49,713 nucleotides of DNA from assembly GCA_027020915.1 (NCBI GenBank), contig JALUVF010000052.1, positions 1 through 49,713 on the forward strand, given 5' to 3'. Source of the stretch: a bacterium (GTDB lineage: Bacteria > Thermosulfidibacterota > Thermosulfidibacteria > Thermosulfidibacterales > B14-G1). Position 1 is the first letter of the stretch; the number at the start of each line of letters is the position of its first letter. The notes below the pieces were generated by a model that worked only from the letters and a program-made list of their open reading frames with translations, was not told where the DNA came from and made no database searches. The translations under genes were made by a program, and so were the position numbers. This document shows, in pieces, positions 1 to 7,393 of the stretch.

Positions 1-425
1 CCATACACGTCCTTACCAATCACCATGACAGGGGCAAGGGGGCAGGCCCCCACACACCTCACGGTGCTCACCGTAAATTTGCCGTCCTTAGTGGTTCCGC
101 CCACTTTAATCCCCAGCTTCCTGCACAGGTTTTCCAACACCTCTTTACTTCCCTTGACGTGACAGGCCGTGCCCAAACAGACACGGATCTCGTACTCTCC
201 CATGGGCTCTGTGCGGAAGAAGTTATAGAAAGAGACCACACCGTATACGTGGCTGGCAGGGATCTCCAGCTCCTGGGCTATGAACTCTATGATCTCGGGA
301 GGCAGGTAACCAAAGACACCCTGGGAGAAATGCAACACCTTAATAAGGGAACCCTTATCACCCCTAAACTGCGAGACAAACTCCCTCACCCTGTTATGCT
401 CCGGCGTATCGGGTAGCTTTACCAT
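1..425 (-). CDS. nuoE: NuoE/HndA-like [2Fe-2S] subunit, C-terminus beyond left edge
   Basis: Reading leftward from an ATG at 425-423, the frame stays open to position 1, so the 3' end lies outside the window. An AGGAGG ribosome site at 437-432 fixes the start. The protein has the thioredoxin-like ferredoxin fold of the 24-kDa NADH dehydrogenase subunit: a helical N-terminus with GYLPPEIIEFIAQEL and VVSFYNFF, then the ligand pairs C-x4-C (RVCLGTACHVKG) and C-x3-C (TVRCVGACPLAP). All four cluster cysteines are therefore present. Such subunits pass electrons between a NuoF flavoprotein and partner Fe-S proteins in complex I, NAD-linked hydrogenases or formate dehydrogenases. The partner genes would be further left. 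It diverges from the dprA side and differs from the second nuoE at 2515. The exact complex cannot be decided here. Confidence 0.88.
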   Translation of the reverse strand, partial: MVKLPDTPEHNRVREFVSQFRGDKGSLIKVLHFSQGVFGYLPPEIIEFIAQELEIPASHVYGVVSFYNFFRTEPMGEYEIRVCLGTACHVKGSKEVLENLCRKLGIKVGGTTKDGKFTVSTVRCVGACPLAPVMVIGKDVY

Positions 426-747
426 TCTACTCCCTCCTAAAGACTAAAAGAGTGAATCCGTCCCAAAATGAAATTGAGATTTATTTCACAACACTCTCCA
501 ACAAACAAAGGAAAGGCCGCCTTCCAGAACATCCCCCTCCTTCAAGGGCCTTTCCCCAGGTCGAGAGTACCATGGCTCCCCCCTTCAATACTCAGAAAAG
601 TAACTACTACCCCACTGAAAGCCTTGTCAATAGAGAAAATGATTTTCTTCACAAATCTAGGGAGGCCCCCTCGCCCCCTTCTACCCCTCCCCTCCCTTTA
701 CCGACGTCCCGACACGTGCTAGAAAAAGAATTCTCCGGGGGTAGAGC
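426..747. other. intergenic region with inverted repeat 510-555
   Basis: This gene-free stretch separates the leftward nuoE from the rightward dprA group and should carry divergent promoters. I find no convincing -35/-10 pair. A 9-bp inverted repeat (GGAAAGGCC at 510-518, GGCCTTTCC at 547-555) encloses 28 bases and has no T-run on either side. It may be an mRNA leader structure for the leftward gene. Open frames here are low-complexity pyrimidine-rich sequence and look non-coding. Confidence 0.4.
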
Positions 748-870
748 ATGTTTAAGAGACTGGGAGAAAACAGACTGAGCAAGAAGGCCTGGATTGTCAT
801 CATAGGCACCCCTTTCCTCCTGATCATCTTCCTCCTCCTCATCTCCATTCTCATCAGATGGGGTAGATGA
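748..870 (+). CDS. 40-residue single-span membrane peptide coupled to dprA
   Basis: A short frame from ATG 748 to TGA 868-870 encodes 40 residues. The first 13 are basic and polar (MFKRLGENRLSKK). About 20 very hydrophobic residues follow (around 14-36, rich in I, L and F), and the peptide ends in RWGR. This is a typical single transmembrane helix with a positive N-terminus. A G-run (GGGGG, 737-741) lies 6 bases upstream and could be the ribosome site. The stop overlaps the dprA start as ATGA at 867-870, which suggests translational coupling. I do not recognise a family. It could be a small membrane anchor or an assembly peptide. Chance coding cannot be excluded, but the composition and overlap argue against it. 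Confidence 0.55.
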   Translation: MFKRLGENRLSKKAWIVIIGTPFLLIIFLLLISILIRWGR

Positions 871-1943
871 GGCACTGGTCCCTGGCTCTGGCCCTGGTGG
901 ATGGCGTGGGATGGGTCTCCTACCACCGTATGGTGAAGGCCCTGGGATCCCCCCAAAGGGTCTTGGAGGCCCCTGAAGGGGAACTGGGGCAAATCGCCGG
1001 ACTAAACAGAAAAGCCATCCAAGGGATAGTCACTGGACAGTGGAAGGAGAAGCTCCAGAATACCCTGGAGGAGCTGGAGCGCCACTCCATCAACTTCGTC
1101 ACCTGCCACGACGAGACCTATCCCGAAAAACTCAGGGACCTTCCCCACCCTCCTCCCGTCCTCTTTCACCAGGGAGACTTGGAACCCTTGAAAGCACCCT
1201 GCGTCACGGTGGTAGGCACCAGGACCCCGTCCTCCTACGGAAGAGACATGGCCTCCAAGATGGCCCGGGGGCTGGCTCAACAGGGGATAACCGTAATCAG
1301 CGGCCTGGCCAGGGGCATAGACACTGCAGCCCACCTGGGAGCCCTGGAAAGAGGGAAAACGGTGGCCGTGGTGGGAACAGGCCTTGACACGGTGTATCCC
1401 CCGGAAAACCGGTCCCTGGCCGGTAAGATCAAGAAAGAAAGAGGGAGCATCCTCAGCCCCTTTCCTCCAGGTACTCCCCCAGAGAGGGGAAACTTCCCCA
1501 GACGCAACCTCATCATGGCCGCCCTGGCCCAGGGAGTGGTGGTGATAGAGGCGGGTAGAAGGAGTGGAGCCGTCATCACAGCCCAGTACGCCAGGGAACT
1601 GGGGCGCCCCATCATGGGCCTTCCCGGACTGGCGGGTTCCGCCCAAACATCCGGGGTCCACAGGCTGATAAAAGAAGGGGCCCACCTGATAGAGAATCTA
1701 CAGGACATCTTGGATGTCCTGGGCGCTGGAGGCAAGGCACCGGAGCCGGAGGAAGAAGTGGTCATGCAGGAGAAAGAGAAAGCCGTATGGGACACCCTGG
1801 CCGGTGGCCCCCTTCCCCCGGAAATCATTGCCGAAAGATGCAACCTCACCCTCCAGGAGGTCTACGCCATCCTACTGGAGATGGAGATGAAGGGACTGGT
1901 GGCTGGCAGGAGGGGTAACACCTACGAGAGGAGGGGCATTTAG
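867..1943 (+). CDS. dprA: DNA processing protein DprA (natural transformation)
   Basis: 358 residues. DprA binds incoming single-stranded DNA in the cytoplasm and loads RecA during transformation. The N-terminal part (about 1-95) is helical, with a helix-hairpin-helix-like GQIAGLNRKAI. The Rossmann-like core follows with VVGTRTPSSYG, the signature SGLARGIDTAAHLGAL, PPGTPPERGNFPRRN and EAGRRSGAVITAQYA. A C-terminal winged-helix segment (about 300-350, PEIIAERCNLTLQEVYAIL) is present. Length is normal. The ATG overlaps the stop of the 40-residue ORF. dprA usually sits beside topA; here a diaphorase module is inserted between them. comEA at 25.1 kb and the pilin genes fit a competence role. Confidence 0.95.
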   Translation: MRHWSLALALVDGVGWVSYHRMVKALGSPQRVLEAPEGELGQIAGLNRKAIQGIVTGQWKEKLQNTLEELERHSINFVTCHDETYPEKLRDLPHPPPVLFHQGDLEPLKAPCVTVVGTRTPSSYGRDMASKMARGLAQQGITVISGLARGIDTAAHLGALERGKTVAVVGTGLDTVYPPENRSLAGKIKKERGSILSPFPPGTPPERGNFPRRNLIMAALAQGVVVIEAGRRSGAVITAQYARELGRPIMGLPGLAGSAQTSGVHRLIKEGAHLIENLQDILDVLGAGGKAPEPEEEVVMQEKEKAVWDTLAGGPLPPEIIAERCNLTLQEVYAILLEMEMKGLVAGRRGNTYERRGI

Positions 1944-2019
1944 ATCCTCCGGCCCTTGGGCCTCCCGGCTCCAAACCCGTAAGGGGAAGAAAAACCTGAT
2001 TGTGAAAAATGGAACCCCC

Positions 2020-2048
2020 TTGACTCAAGAATGTTTTGCTCCTAAAGT
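2020..2048 (+). promoter_or_regulatory. sigma-70-type promoter for the diaphorase module
   Basis: TTGACT at 2020-2025 and TAAAGT at 2043-2048 are separated by 17 bases and lie in the gap between dprA and the hndB-like gene. The -35 matches consensus at five of six positions and the -10 at four. It would let hndB-nuoE-nuoF be expressed apart from dprA. Confidence 0.5.
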
Positions 2049-2087
2049 AGGCACGGCTTTCAAGGCACGTCCGGTTGGGGGGACCAG

Positions 2088-2459
2088 ATGAAGCTAGACG
2101 AACTGAGGAAGATCAGGGAACGTGCAGCAAAGGAGCTCAGCCTGCGCACGGGTAAAGCCCGGGTAAAAGTGATTGTGAGCATGGGCACCAGCGGCATAGC
2201 GGCAGGGGCCCGGGAGGTGCTATCCGCCTTTCTGGACGCCATCGCCAAACACGATCTGAAAGACGTGATGGTGGTTCAGAGCGGAGAGAAGGGATACGCC
2301 TCCTTCGAACCCGTGGTGGAGGTGAGAGAAGAAGGAAAACCCACTGTCATCTATGGAAATATGACTCCCGAAAAGGTCGCCCGGGTGGTGAGGGAACACC
2401 TCATGCAAGGCAAACCCGTCACAGAGTATGCCATAGAAGTGAAAGAGGAAGAGGGATAG
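2088..2459 (+). CDS. HndB-like thioredoxin-fold subunit lacking all cluster cysteines
   Basis: 123 residues, led by a GGGGGGA ribosome site. The protein follows HndB of NAD(P)-linked hydrogenases closely: an N-terminal helix (LDELRKIRERAAKEL), then VSMGTSGIAAGAREVLSAFL, then the C-terminal YGNMTPEKVARVVREHL. In the family the first loop reads GTCGIA and the second reads GCxGLC. Here these are GTSGIA (Ser35) and GEKGYA (Glu67, Ala71), and the protein contains no cysteine at all. It therefore cannot hold the usual [2Fe-2S] cluster and is probably a structural or docking subunit. It lies directly before nuoE and nuoF. The fold assignment is confident; the role is inference. Confidence 0.8.
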   Translation: MKLDELRKIRERAAKELSLRTGKARVKVIVSMGTSGIAAGAREVLSAFLDAIAKHDLKDVMVVQSGEKGYASFEPVVEVREEGKPTVIYGNMTPEKVARVVREHLMQGKPVTEYAIEVKEEEG

Positions 2460-2514
2460 CGTTCCAGGGGCCTTTGCCGAAGGCCACCTAACCAATACGG
2501 GGAGGAGGTTTCCA

Positions 2515-3057
2515 GTGCACCCACAAACGGATCAACATAGCAAGGTTTTAAAGATACTGCAGAAGTATCCCCCTTTCCGGGAGAAAATGCACGAGTATTT
2601 GGGGATCATAGAGAAATATCCCCCTTCTAGAGAGCACATGCTGGACATGTTACACGACATCCAGGAGTATGAACCCAAGCACTACCTGCCCCGAGAGGCC
2701 CTACTGGCCGTAGCCGAATATCTAAACATACCCCTGGCTGAAGTGGCCAGCACGGTGAGTTTCTATTCCATGTTCAGCCTCGAACCCAGGGGCAAGCACA
2801 TCATACGAATCTGCGTCTCTCCCCCCTGCCAGGCCATGGGAGGGTCTTCCGTACTGGTGGCCCTTAAAGACGCCCTCAACATCGATGTGGGATCCACCAC
2901 CTCCGATGGCCTCTTCACCCTGGAAACCACCAGTTGTCTGGGGGTCTGCGGAGTGGCCCCGGCCATGATGATAGACAACGACGTCTATGGAAACCTCACA
3001 GAGGAGAAGATCCAAAGGATCATCGAAGAGATAAGGAGGAGAGATGCGGCACATTAG
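2515..3057 (+). CDS. nuoE: NADH dehydrogenase-type 24-kDa subunit NuoE
   Basis: 180 residues from a GTG start placed by GGAGGAGG just upstream. The four [2Fe-2S] ligands are present as C100-x4-C105 (ICVSPPCQ) and C141-x3-C145 (SCLGVCG), so this subunit should carry its cluster. The N-terminus has an unusual tandem copy of the normal NuoE opening helix: residues 17-33 (KYPPFREKMHEYLGIIE) and 34-50 (KYPPSREHMLDMLHDIQ), with a 17-residue period. The second copy matches the usual family start and the first is extra. It overlaps nuoF by 14 bases, so the two are co-translated. It would relay electrons from the NuoF flavin to an unknown acceptor. Confidence 0.93.
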   Translation: MHPQTDQHSKVLKILQKYPPFREKMHEYLGIIEKYPPSREHMLDMLHDIQEYEPKHYLPREALLAVAEYLNIPLAEVASTVSFYSMFSLEPRGKHIIRICVSPPCQAMGGSSVLVALKDALNIDVGSTTSDGLFTLETTSCLGVCGVAPAMMIDNDVYGNLTEEKIQRIIEEIRRRDAAH

Positions 3058-4678
3058 GAGCCATGTGCTGATAGGAATCGACGCCAACTCCCTGCTTGCC
3101 GGGGCAAAGGCCGTAGAACAGGCCCTCATCAGGGAATTGGTCGATAAAGGGCTGGCCGACGAGGTACAGGTCATAGAGACGGGCAGTCTGGGACCCATAG
3201 GCCAGGGGGTGGTCCTGGTGGTGTATCCCGATGCCGTAGCCTACGCCAACGTCACCGTGGATGATGTGCCTGAAATCGTCACGGAACACCTCCTCAAAGG
3301 CCGCCCTGTCAAGAGACTCCAGGTCCCCCTGGCCCCGGAAGAGCGGGTGGTGGAGATCAAACCCACGGGGTTGGTCAAAAAACCCCAACCCCGGGTGGTT
3401 CTACAAAACTGCGGCGTCATAGACCCGGAAAGTCTGGACGAAGCCATCGCTGCCGGAGACTACCAGGCCCTGGTCAAGGTGATCGAAGAGAAGTGGACCC
3501 CCAAAGACGTAATGGAAGAGGTGATCAAATCGGGCCTCAGAGGCAGGGGAGGAGCAGGTTTCCCCACGGGCAAAAAGTGGACCTTCATTCCCCCCGCCCC
3601 CCAGAAGTTCCTAATCTGCAACGCCGACGAGGGGGAGCCCGGCACCTTCAAGGACAGACTCATCCTGGAAGGAGATCCCCACAGGCTCATCGAGGGAATG
3701 ATCCTGGCGGGCTACGCCATTGGGGCCACCAAAGGGTACGTCTATATCAGGGGAGAGTACGCCCTCTCCATAGACCGTCTGAGCAAAGCCATAGAACAAG
3801 CCTACAAAGAAAACCTCCTGGGAGACAACATTCTGGAATCGGGTATCACCTTCCATCTGGAGATAAAGAAGGGGGCCGGGGCCTATGTGTGCGGAGAGGA
3901 GACGGCCCTCATCGAATCCATAGAAGGGAAGCGGGGCCAGCCCAGACTCAAGCCCCCCTTCCCCGCCCAGAAGGGACTATGGGGCAAGCCCACCGTGGTG
4001 AACAACGTGGAAACCCTCTCCAACATCCCCCCCATCATTCTCAACGGAGCAGACTGGTACCGGTCCTTTGGCACCCCCACCTGCCCCGGAACCAAGGTAT
4101 ACACCATCCTGGGGCACATAGAGACCCCGGGCCTCATTGAAGTGGAGATGGGCACCACACTGAGAGACATCATTTTCGAGTACGGCGGGGGCATCAGAAA
4201 GGGCAAAAAGTTCAAAGGAGCCCTGGTAGGAGGGGCCGCTGGTGCCTTCCTCAACGAGTCCCAGCTGGACGTGCAGATGGATTATGACAGCCTGAAAGAG
4301 TACGCCGCCGTGCTGGGTTCCGGGGCCATCCTGGTCATGGATGAAGAAACCTCGGTGGTAGTGCTTTTACACTCCATCCTCTCCTTCTTCGAACACGAAT
4401 CATGCGGGCAGTGCACACCCTGCAGGATGGGAACCAGGGCCCTCCTCACCATAATGGACCGAATAGTGAGGGGCCTGGGCACTCCGAAAGACCTGGACCT
4501 GCTCCTTCAAGTCTCGGATAACATGCAGATCTCTTCCCTGTGTCCCCTGGGACAGTCCCCCATTCTGCCCGTGAAAAGCGCCCTGGACTATTTCAAGGAA
4601 GAGTTCCTGGAACGGGTCTCGGGCAAGTGGTCGGAAACTCCCCTTCAAACCCAAGAGGAGGCCAGCCAGGTAGGATAA
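3044..4678 (+). CDS. nuoF: NADH-binding flavoprotein NuoF/HndC-like with cysteine-free N-terminal domain
   Basis: 544 residues with AAGGAGGAG before the ATG. It oxidises or reduces NAD(P)(H) through FMN. Core motifs are GRGGAGFPTGKKW (nucleotide loop), NADEGEPGTFKDR, and GAGAYVCGEETALIESIEG (FMN site). The N3-type [4Fe-4S] ligands are C454, C457, C460 (SCGQCTPCRMGT) and C500 (SLCPLGQ). Residues 1 to about 95 are the thioredoxin-like domain of HndC/HydB, but all its cluster positions are changed (GIDANS; TGSLGPI, with Ser48 and Ile52 where cysteines are expected). The C-terminal two-[4Fe-4S] ferredoxin domain of HydB is absent. No hydrogenase or other catalytic subunit follows; topA comes next. 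Confidence 0.93.
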   Translation: MRHIRSHVLIGIDANSLLAGAKAVEQALIRELVDKGLADEVQVIETGSLGPIGQGVVLVVYPDAVAYANVTVDDVPEIVTEHLLKGRPVKRLQVPLAPEERVVEIKPTGLVKKPQPRVVLQNCGVIDPESLDEAIAAGDYQALVKVIEEKWTPKDVMEEVIKSGLRGRGGAGFPTGKKWTFIPPAPQKFLICNADEGEPGTFKDRLILEGDPHRLIEGMILAGYAIGATKGYVYIRGEYALSIDRLSKAIEQAYKENLLGDNILESGITFHLEIKKGAGAYVCGEETALIESIEGKRGQPRLKPPFPAQKGLWGKPTVVNNVETLSNIPPIILNGADWYRSFGTPTCPGTKVYTILGHIETPGLIEVEMGTTLRDIIFEYGGGIRKGKKFKGALVGGAAGAFLNESQLDVQMDYDSLKEYAAVLGSGAILVMDEETSVVVLLHSILSFFEHESCGQCTPCRMGTRALLTIMDRIVRGLGTPKDLDLLLQVSDNMQISSLCPLGQSPILPVKSALDYFKEEFLERVSGKWSETPLQTQEEASQVG

Positions 4679-4700
4679 GAATAGACAACAGATCAAGCCG

Positions 4701-4767
4701 CCCTCTCCCACAAGGCAAGGGATGCCGTTATTCCAGTGAAAGAGCACCGGTAGGGAGAGGGTTTTTT
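4701..4767 (+). terminator. terminator after nuoF with long apical loop
   Basis: CCCTCTCCC (4701-4709) pairs perfectly with GGGAGAGGG (4753-4761) and is followed by six T (4762-4767). The 43-base loop is long and contains a smaller GGCA/TGCC pairing. It ends the diaphorase operon. Confidence 0.75.
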
Positions 4768-4801
4768 CTTGCATTCAAGAGAAAAGGGCCATAATAGATC
4801 C

Positions 4802-4830
4802 TTGTCAAAAAGGAAACCTGCCAATACACA
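4802..4830 (+). promoter_or_regulatory. possible topA promoter
   Basis: TTGTCA at 4802-4807 and TACACA at 4825-4830 are 17 bases apart, downstream of the nuoF terminator and 26 bases before the topA start. The -35 is good and the -10 is weak. Confidence 0.35.
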
Positions 4831-4855
4831 AAATCTTTAAAGAAGGAAAAGGGGC

Positions 4856-6898
4856 ATGAAGAAACTGGTCATAGTAGAGTCACCAGCCAAAGCACGGACC
4901 CTCAACAAGTACCTGGGCCGCGGATTCCAGGTCAAAGCCAGTATGGGCCACGTAAAGGACCTGCCCAAGAGCAAACTGGGAGTCAACGTGGAAGATGGAT
5001 TCAAACCCACCTACGTCACCATAAAGGGGAAAGAAAAGGTCCTGAAGGAGCTACGAAAGGCCGCCAAAGAGGCTGAAGAAGTCTATCTAGCCTCAGACCC
5101 CGACAGGGAAGGGGAAGCCATTGCCTGGCACATCGCCCAATCCCTCAATAAGCGGGACCAGGAGAAGGTGAAGCGCATCCTGTTCTACGAGATCACCAAA
5201 GGCGCCGTGAGAGAAGCCCTGAAACACCCCGGACCCATAGACATGAACAAGGTGAACGCCCAGCAGGCCCGGCGCATCCTGGACCGGCTGGTGGGCTATT
5301 CCCTCTCTCCCCTCCTATGGCGCAAAGTGGAGAGGGGTTTATCGGCAGGCCGGGTCCAATCGGTGGCCGTGCGTCTCATCTGCGAAAGGGAAGAGGAGAT
5401 AGAGAAGTTCGTTCCCCGGGAATACTGGACCCTGACGGCCCACCTCCAGCGTCCCCAAACCTCGCCCCCTTTCACGGCCAAGCTCTTCAAATTCAACAGC
5501 AAAAAAGCGGGACTCCCCAAAAAAGAGGCAGTAGATGAGGTCCTCCAGCACCTGGAAGGGGCCACCTACCGGGTGGTAAAAGTAGAAAAGAGAGAGCGGA
5601 AGGACAATCCCAAGCCCCCCTTCATCACTTCCACCCTTCAACAGGAAGCCGCCAGGAAACTGGGCTTCACCGCCAAGAAGACCATGCTCCTGGCCCAGCA
5701 ACTCTACGAGGGTATGGATCTAGGAGAAGAAGGTCCCGTGGGTCTCATCACCTACATGAGAACGGACTCGGTGAGGGTCTCCCCAGAAGCCCAGAAGAAG
5801 GCCAGGACCTTGATAAAAACCCTCTGGGGCCAAGAGCACCTCCCTCCTAGGGCTCCCCAGTACAAGAGCAAGAAGAGCGCCCAGGAGGCCCACGAAGCCA
5901 TCAGACCCACGGAACCCGCCAGGACTCCCGACTCTCTAAAGGGCATCCTCCCCGGAGACCACTGGAAACTCTACAGACTCATCTGGGACCGTTTCATGGC
6001 CAGCCAGATGCGACCCGCCGTCTACGACGTCACCACCGTGGATATCCAGGCCAAGGATGCCATCTTCAGGGCCACCGGACGCGTCCTCAAGTTCCCCGGC
6101 TACACCGTTCTCTACACCGAAGGAAAAGACGAACAGGCCAACGGCGAGGAAGAAACCTCCACCCTTCCTCCCCTGGAAGAAGGAGAGGAGCTGACCCTCC
6201 TGAAGCTGGAACCCAAGCAGCACTTCACCCAGCCACCTCCAAGGTACACGGAAGCCACCCTGGTGAAGACCCTGGAAGAGAAAGGCATAGGCAGGCCCAG
6301 CACCTACGCCACCATCCTCTCCACCATCCAGGAGCGCGGCTACGTGGAGAAGAGACAGAAACGCCTCTACCCCACCATCCTGGGACGCACCGTCAATGAG
6401 CTGCTGGTCAAGTTCTTCCCCCGCATATTGGACGTAGGCTTCACCGCCCAGATGGAAGAGTCCCTAGATCAAATCGAGGAAGGCAGAAGGGAATGGGTGG
6501 AAACCCTTAAAGAGTTCTATGCCCCCTTCGTGAACGAGCTCAAGGTGGCAGAAGAGAATATGGAGAGGGTGAAAAAAACGGGAAAGACCACCAACATCAC
6601 CTGCGACAAGTGCGGCAAACCCATGGTGGAGAGATGGTCCCGCCACGGCAGGTTCCTGGGGTGTTCAGGCTATCCCCAATGTCGCAACATAATTCCCCTG
6701 GACTCCAACGGCGAGCGAATCCAGAAGGCTGAACCCGACAAATCCCACCCCTGCCCCATGAAAGGGTGTAACGGGTTCCTGGTAAAACGCAGGGGCAGGG
6801 GAGGCCGACTCTTCTACGGATGCAGCAACTACCCCAAGTGCCGGTTCACTACCAATAAACTGGAAGAAGAGGCCGACAGCTCCAAAGAGGAAGGGTGA
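4856..6898 (+). CDS. topA: DNA topoisomerase I (type IA)
   Basis: 680 residues. Relaxes negative supercoils by single-strand passage. It begins with the TOPRIM domain (VIVESPAKARTLNKYLG; SDPDREGEAIAWHIA with the metal acids). The bridge region has NAQQARRILDRLVGYSLSPLLW, and the catalytic tyrosine is Y300 in GLITYMRTDSVR. The gate domain includes YTEATLVKTLEEKGIGRPSTYA. Two zinc ribbons close the protein, starting at C583 (CDKCGKPM...GCSGYPQC) and C633 (CPMKGC...GCSNYPKC), followed by an acidic tail. Length is normal for a two-finger enzyme. The ATG follows GAAGGAAAAGGGG. It is the usual neighbour of dprA but is separated from it here by the diaphorase module. Confidence 0.97.
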   Translation: MKKLVIVESPAKARTLNKYLGRGFQVKASMGHVKDLPKSKLGVNVEDGFKPTYVTIKGKEKVLKELRKAAKEAEEVYLASDPDREGEAIAWHIAQSLNKRDQEKVKRILFYEITKGAVREALKHPGPIDMNKVNAQQARRILDRLVGYSLSPLLWRKVERGLSAGRVQSVAVRLICEREEEIEKFVPREYWTLTAHLQRPQTSPPFTAKLFKFNSKKAGLPKKEAVDEVLQHLEGATYRVVKVEKRERKDNPKPPFITSTLQQEAARKLGFTAKKTMLLAQQLYEGMDLGEEGPVGLITYMRTDSVRVSPEAQKKARTLIKTLWGQEHLPPRAPQYKSKKSAQEAHEAIRPTEPARTPDSLKGILPGDHWKLYRLIWDRFMASQMRPAVYDVTTVDIQAKDAIFRATGRVLKFPGYTVLYTEGKDEQANGEEETSTLPPLEEGEELTLLKLEPKQHFTQPPPRYTEATLVKTLEEKGIGRPSTYATILSTIQERGYVEKRQKRLYPTILGRTVNELLVKFFPRILDVGFTAQMEESLDQIEEGRREWVETLKEFYAPFVNELKVAEENMERVKKTGKTTNITCDKCGKPMVERWSRHGRFLGCSGYPQCRNIIPLDSNGERIQKAEPDKSHPCPMKGCNGFLVKRRGRGGRLFYGCSNYPKCRFTTNKLEEEADSSKEEG

Positions 6899-6926
6899 TG
6901 ACACCCTTTCCCGGTCCCGGACCCTC

Positions 6927-7319
6927 TCAGGCTGCGTAAACGGTGAAGGGATCCTCCCCTTCCCTCTTCACCTCTACGATCCTGTTGTTGTCGTCCACCA
7001 GGACCACCGTAGGCTTCCAGTTCCTGGCCTCCTCCTCCGTGGCCTGGGCATAGGCGGCAATGATCACCTTGTCGCCCACGGCCACCTTTCTGGCGGCGGC
7101 ACCGTTGAGGCAGATGACCCCCGAACCGGCAGGACCCTCAATCACGTAGGTGTTGAACCGCTCACCGTTGGTGATGTCCCAGATCTCCACCACCTCGTAG
7201 GGCAGAATACCACTGGCATTTAAAAGATCGGCGTCTATGGTGATGCTTCCCACATAGTTGAGATTGGCCTCCGTCACCGTAGCCCTGTGGATCTTGGCCA
7301 GAAACATCCTGCGCATCAT
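6927..7319 (-). CDS. panD: aspartate 1-decarboxylase precursor
   Basis: 130 residues. Makes beta-alanine from aspartate for pantothenate. It is a pyruvoyl enzyme that self-cleaves. The cleavage pair Gly24-Ser25 is in NYVGSITID, at the same numbering as E. coli PanD when the first ATG is used. AAGGGAGGG seven bases upstream also supports that start. Further motifs are [22 protein letters not shown] and [19 protein letters not shown]. Together with panC and panB just upstream on the same strand it completes the route to pantothenate apart from ketopantoate reductase. It lies 74 bases after panC; that gap holds four heptad repeats. Confidence 0.96.
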   Translation of the reverse strand: MMRRMFLAKIHRATVTEANLNYVGSITIDADLLNASGILPYEVVEIWDITNGERFNTYVIEGPAGSGVICLNGAAARKVAVGDKVIIAAYAQATEEEARNWKPTVVLVDDNNRIVEVKREGEDPFTVYAA

Positions 7320-7345
7320 GACTCGCCCTCCCTTGTATAAAAGCC

Positions 7346-7373
7346 GTTCAACGTTCTATGTTCAAAGTTCAAG
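7346..7373. repeat. four tandem GTTCAAN heptads upstream of panD
   Basis: On the plus strand the sequence reads GTTCAAC, GTTCTAT, GTTCAAA, GTTCAAG without spacers. On the panD coding strand this is a series of TTGAAC-like units about 27 bases before the start codon. It could be an operator or simply a local slippage product. Confidence 0.5.
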
Positions 7374-7393
7374 AATTCCACCATCTACAGCCC

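Noticed and set aside
452-778. 108-codon frame before dprA
   Set aside because: Pyrimidine-rich low-complexity protein (many P, S, T) without ribosome site. The real small gene in another frame (748-870) overlaps it.
4701-4767. Known riboswitch or 4.5S/6S RNA in the nuoF terminator loop
   Set aside because: No conserved core of a class I know could be matched; it is downstream of its gene, as a terminator would be.
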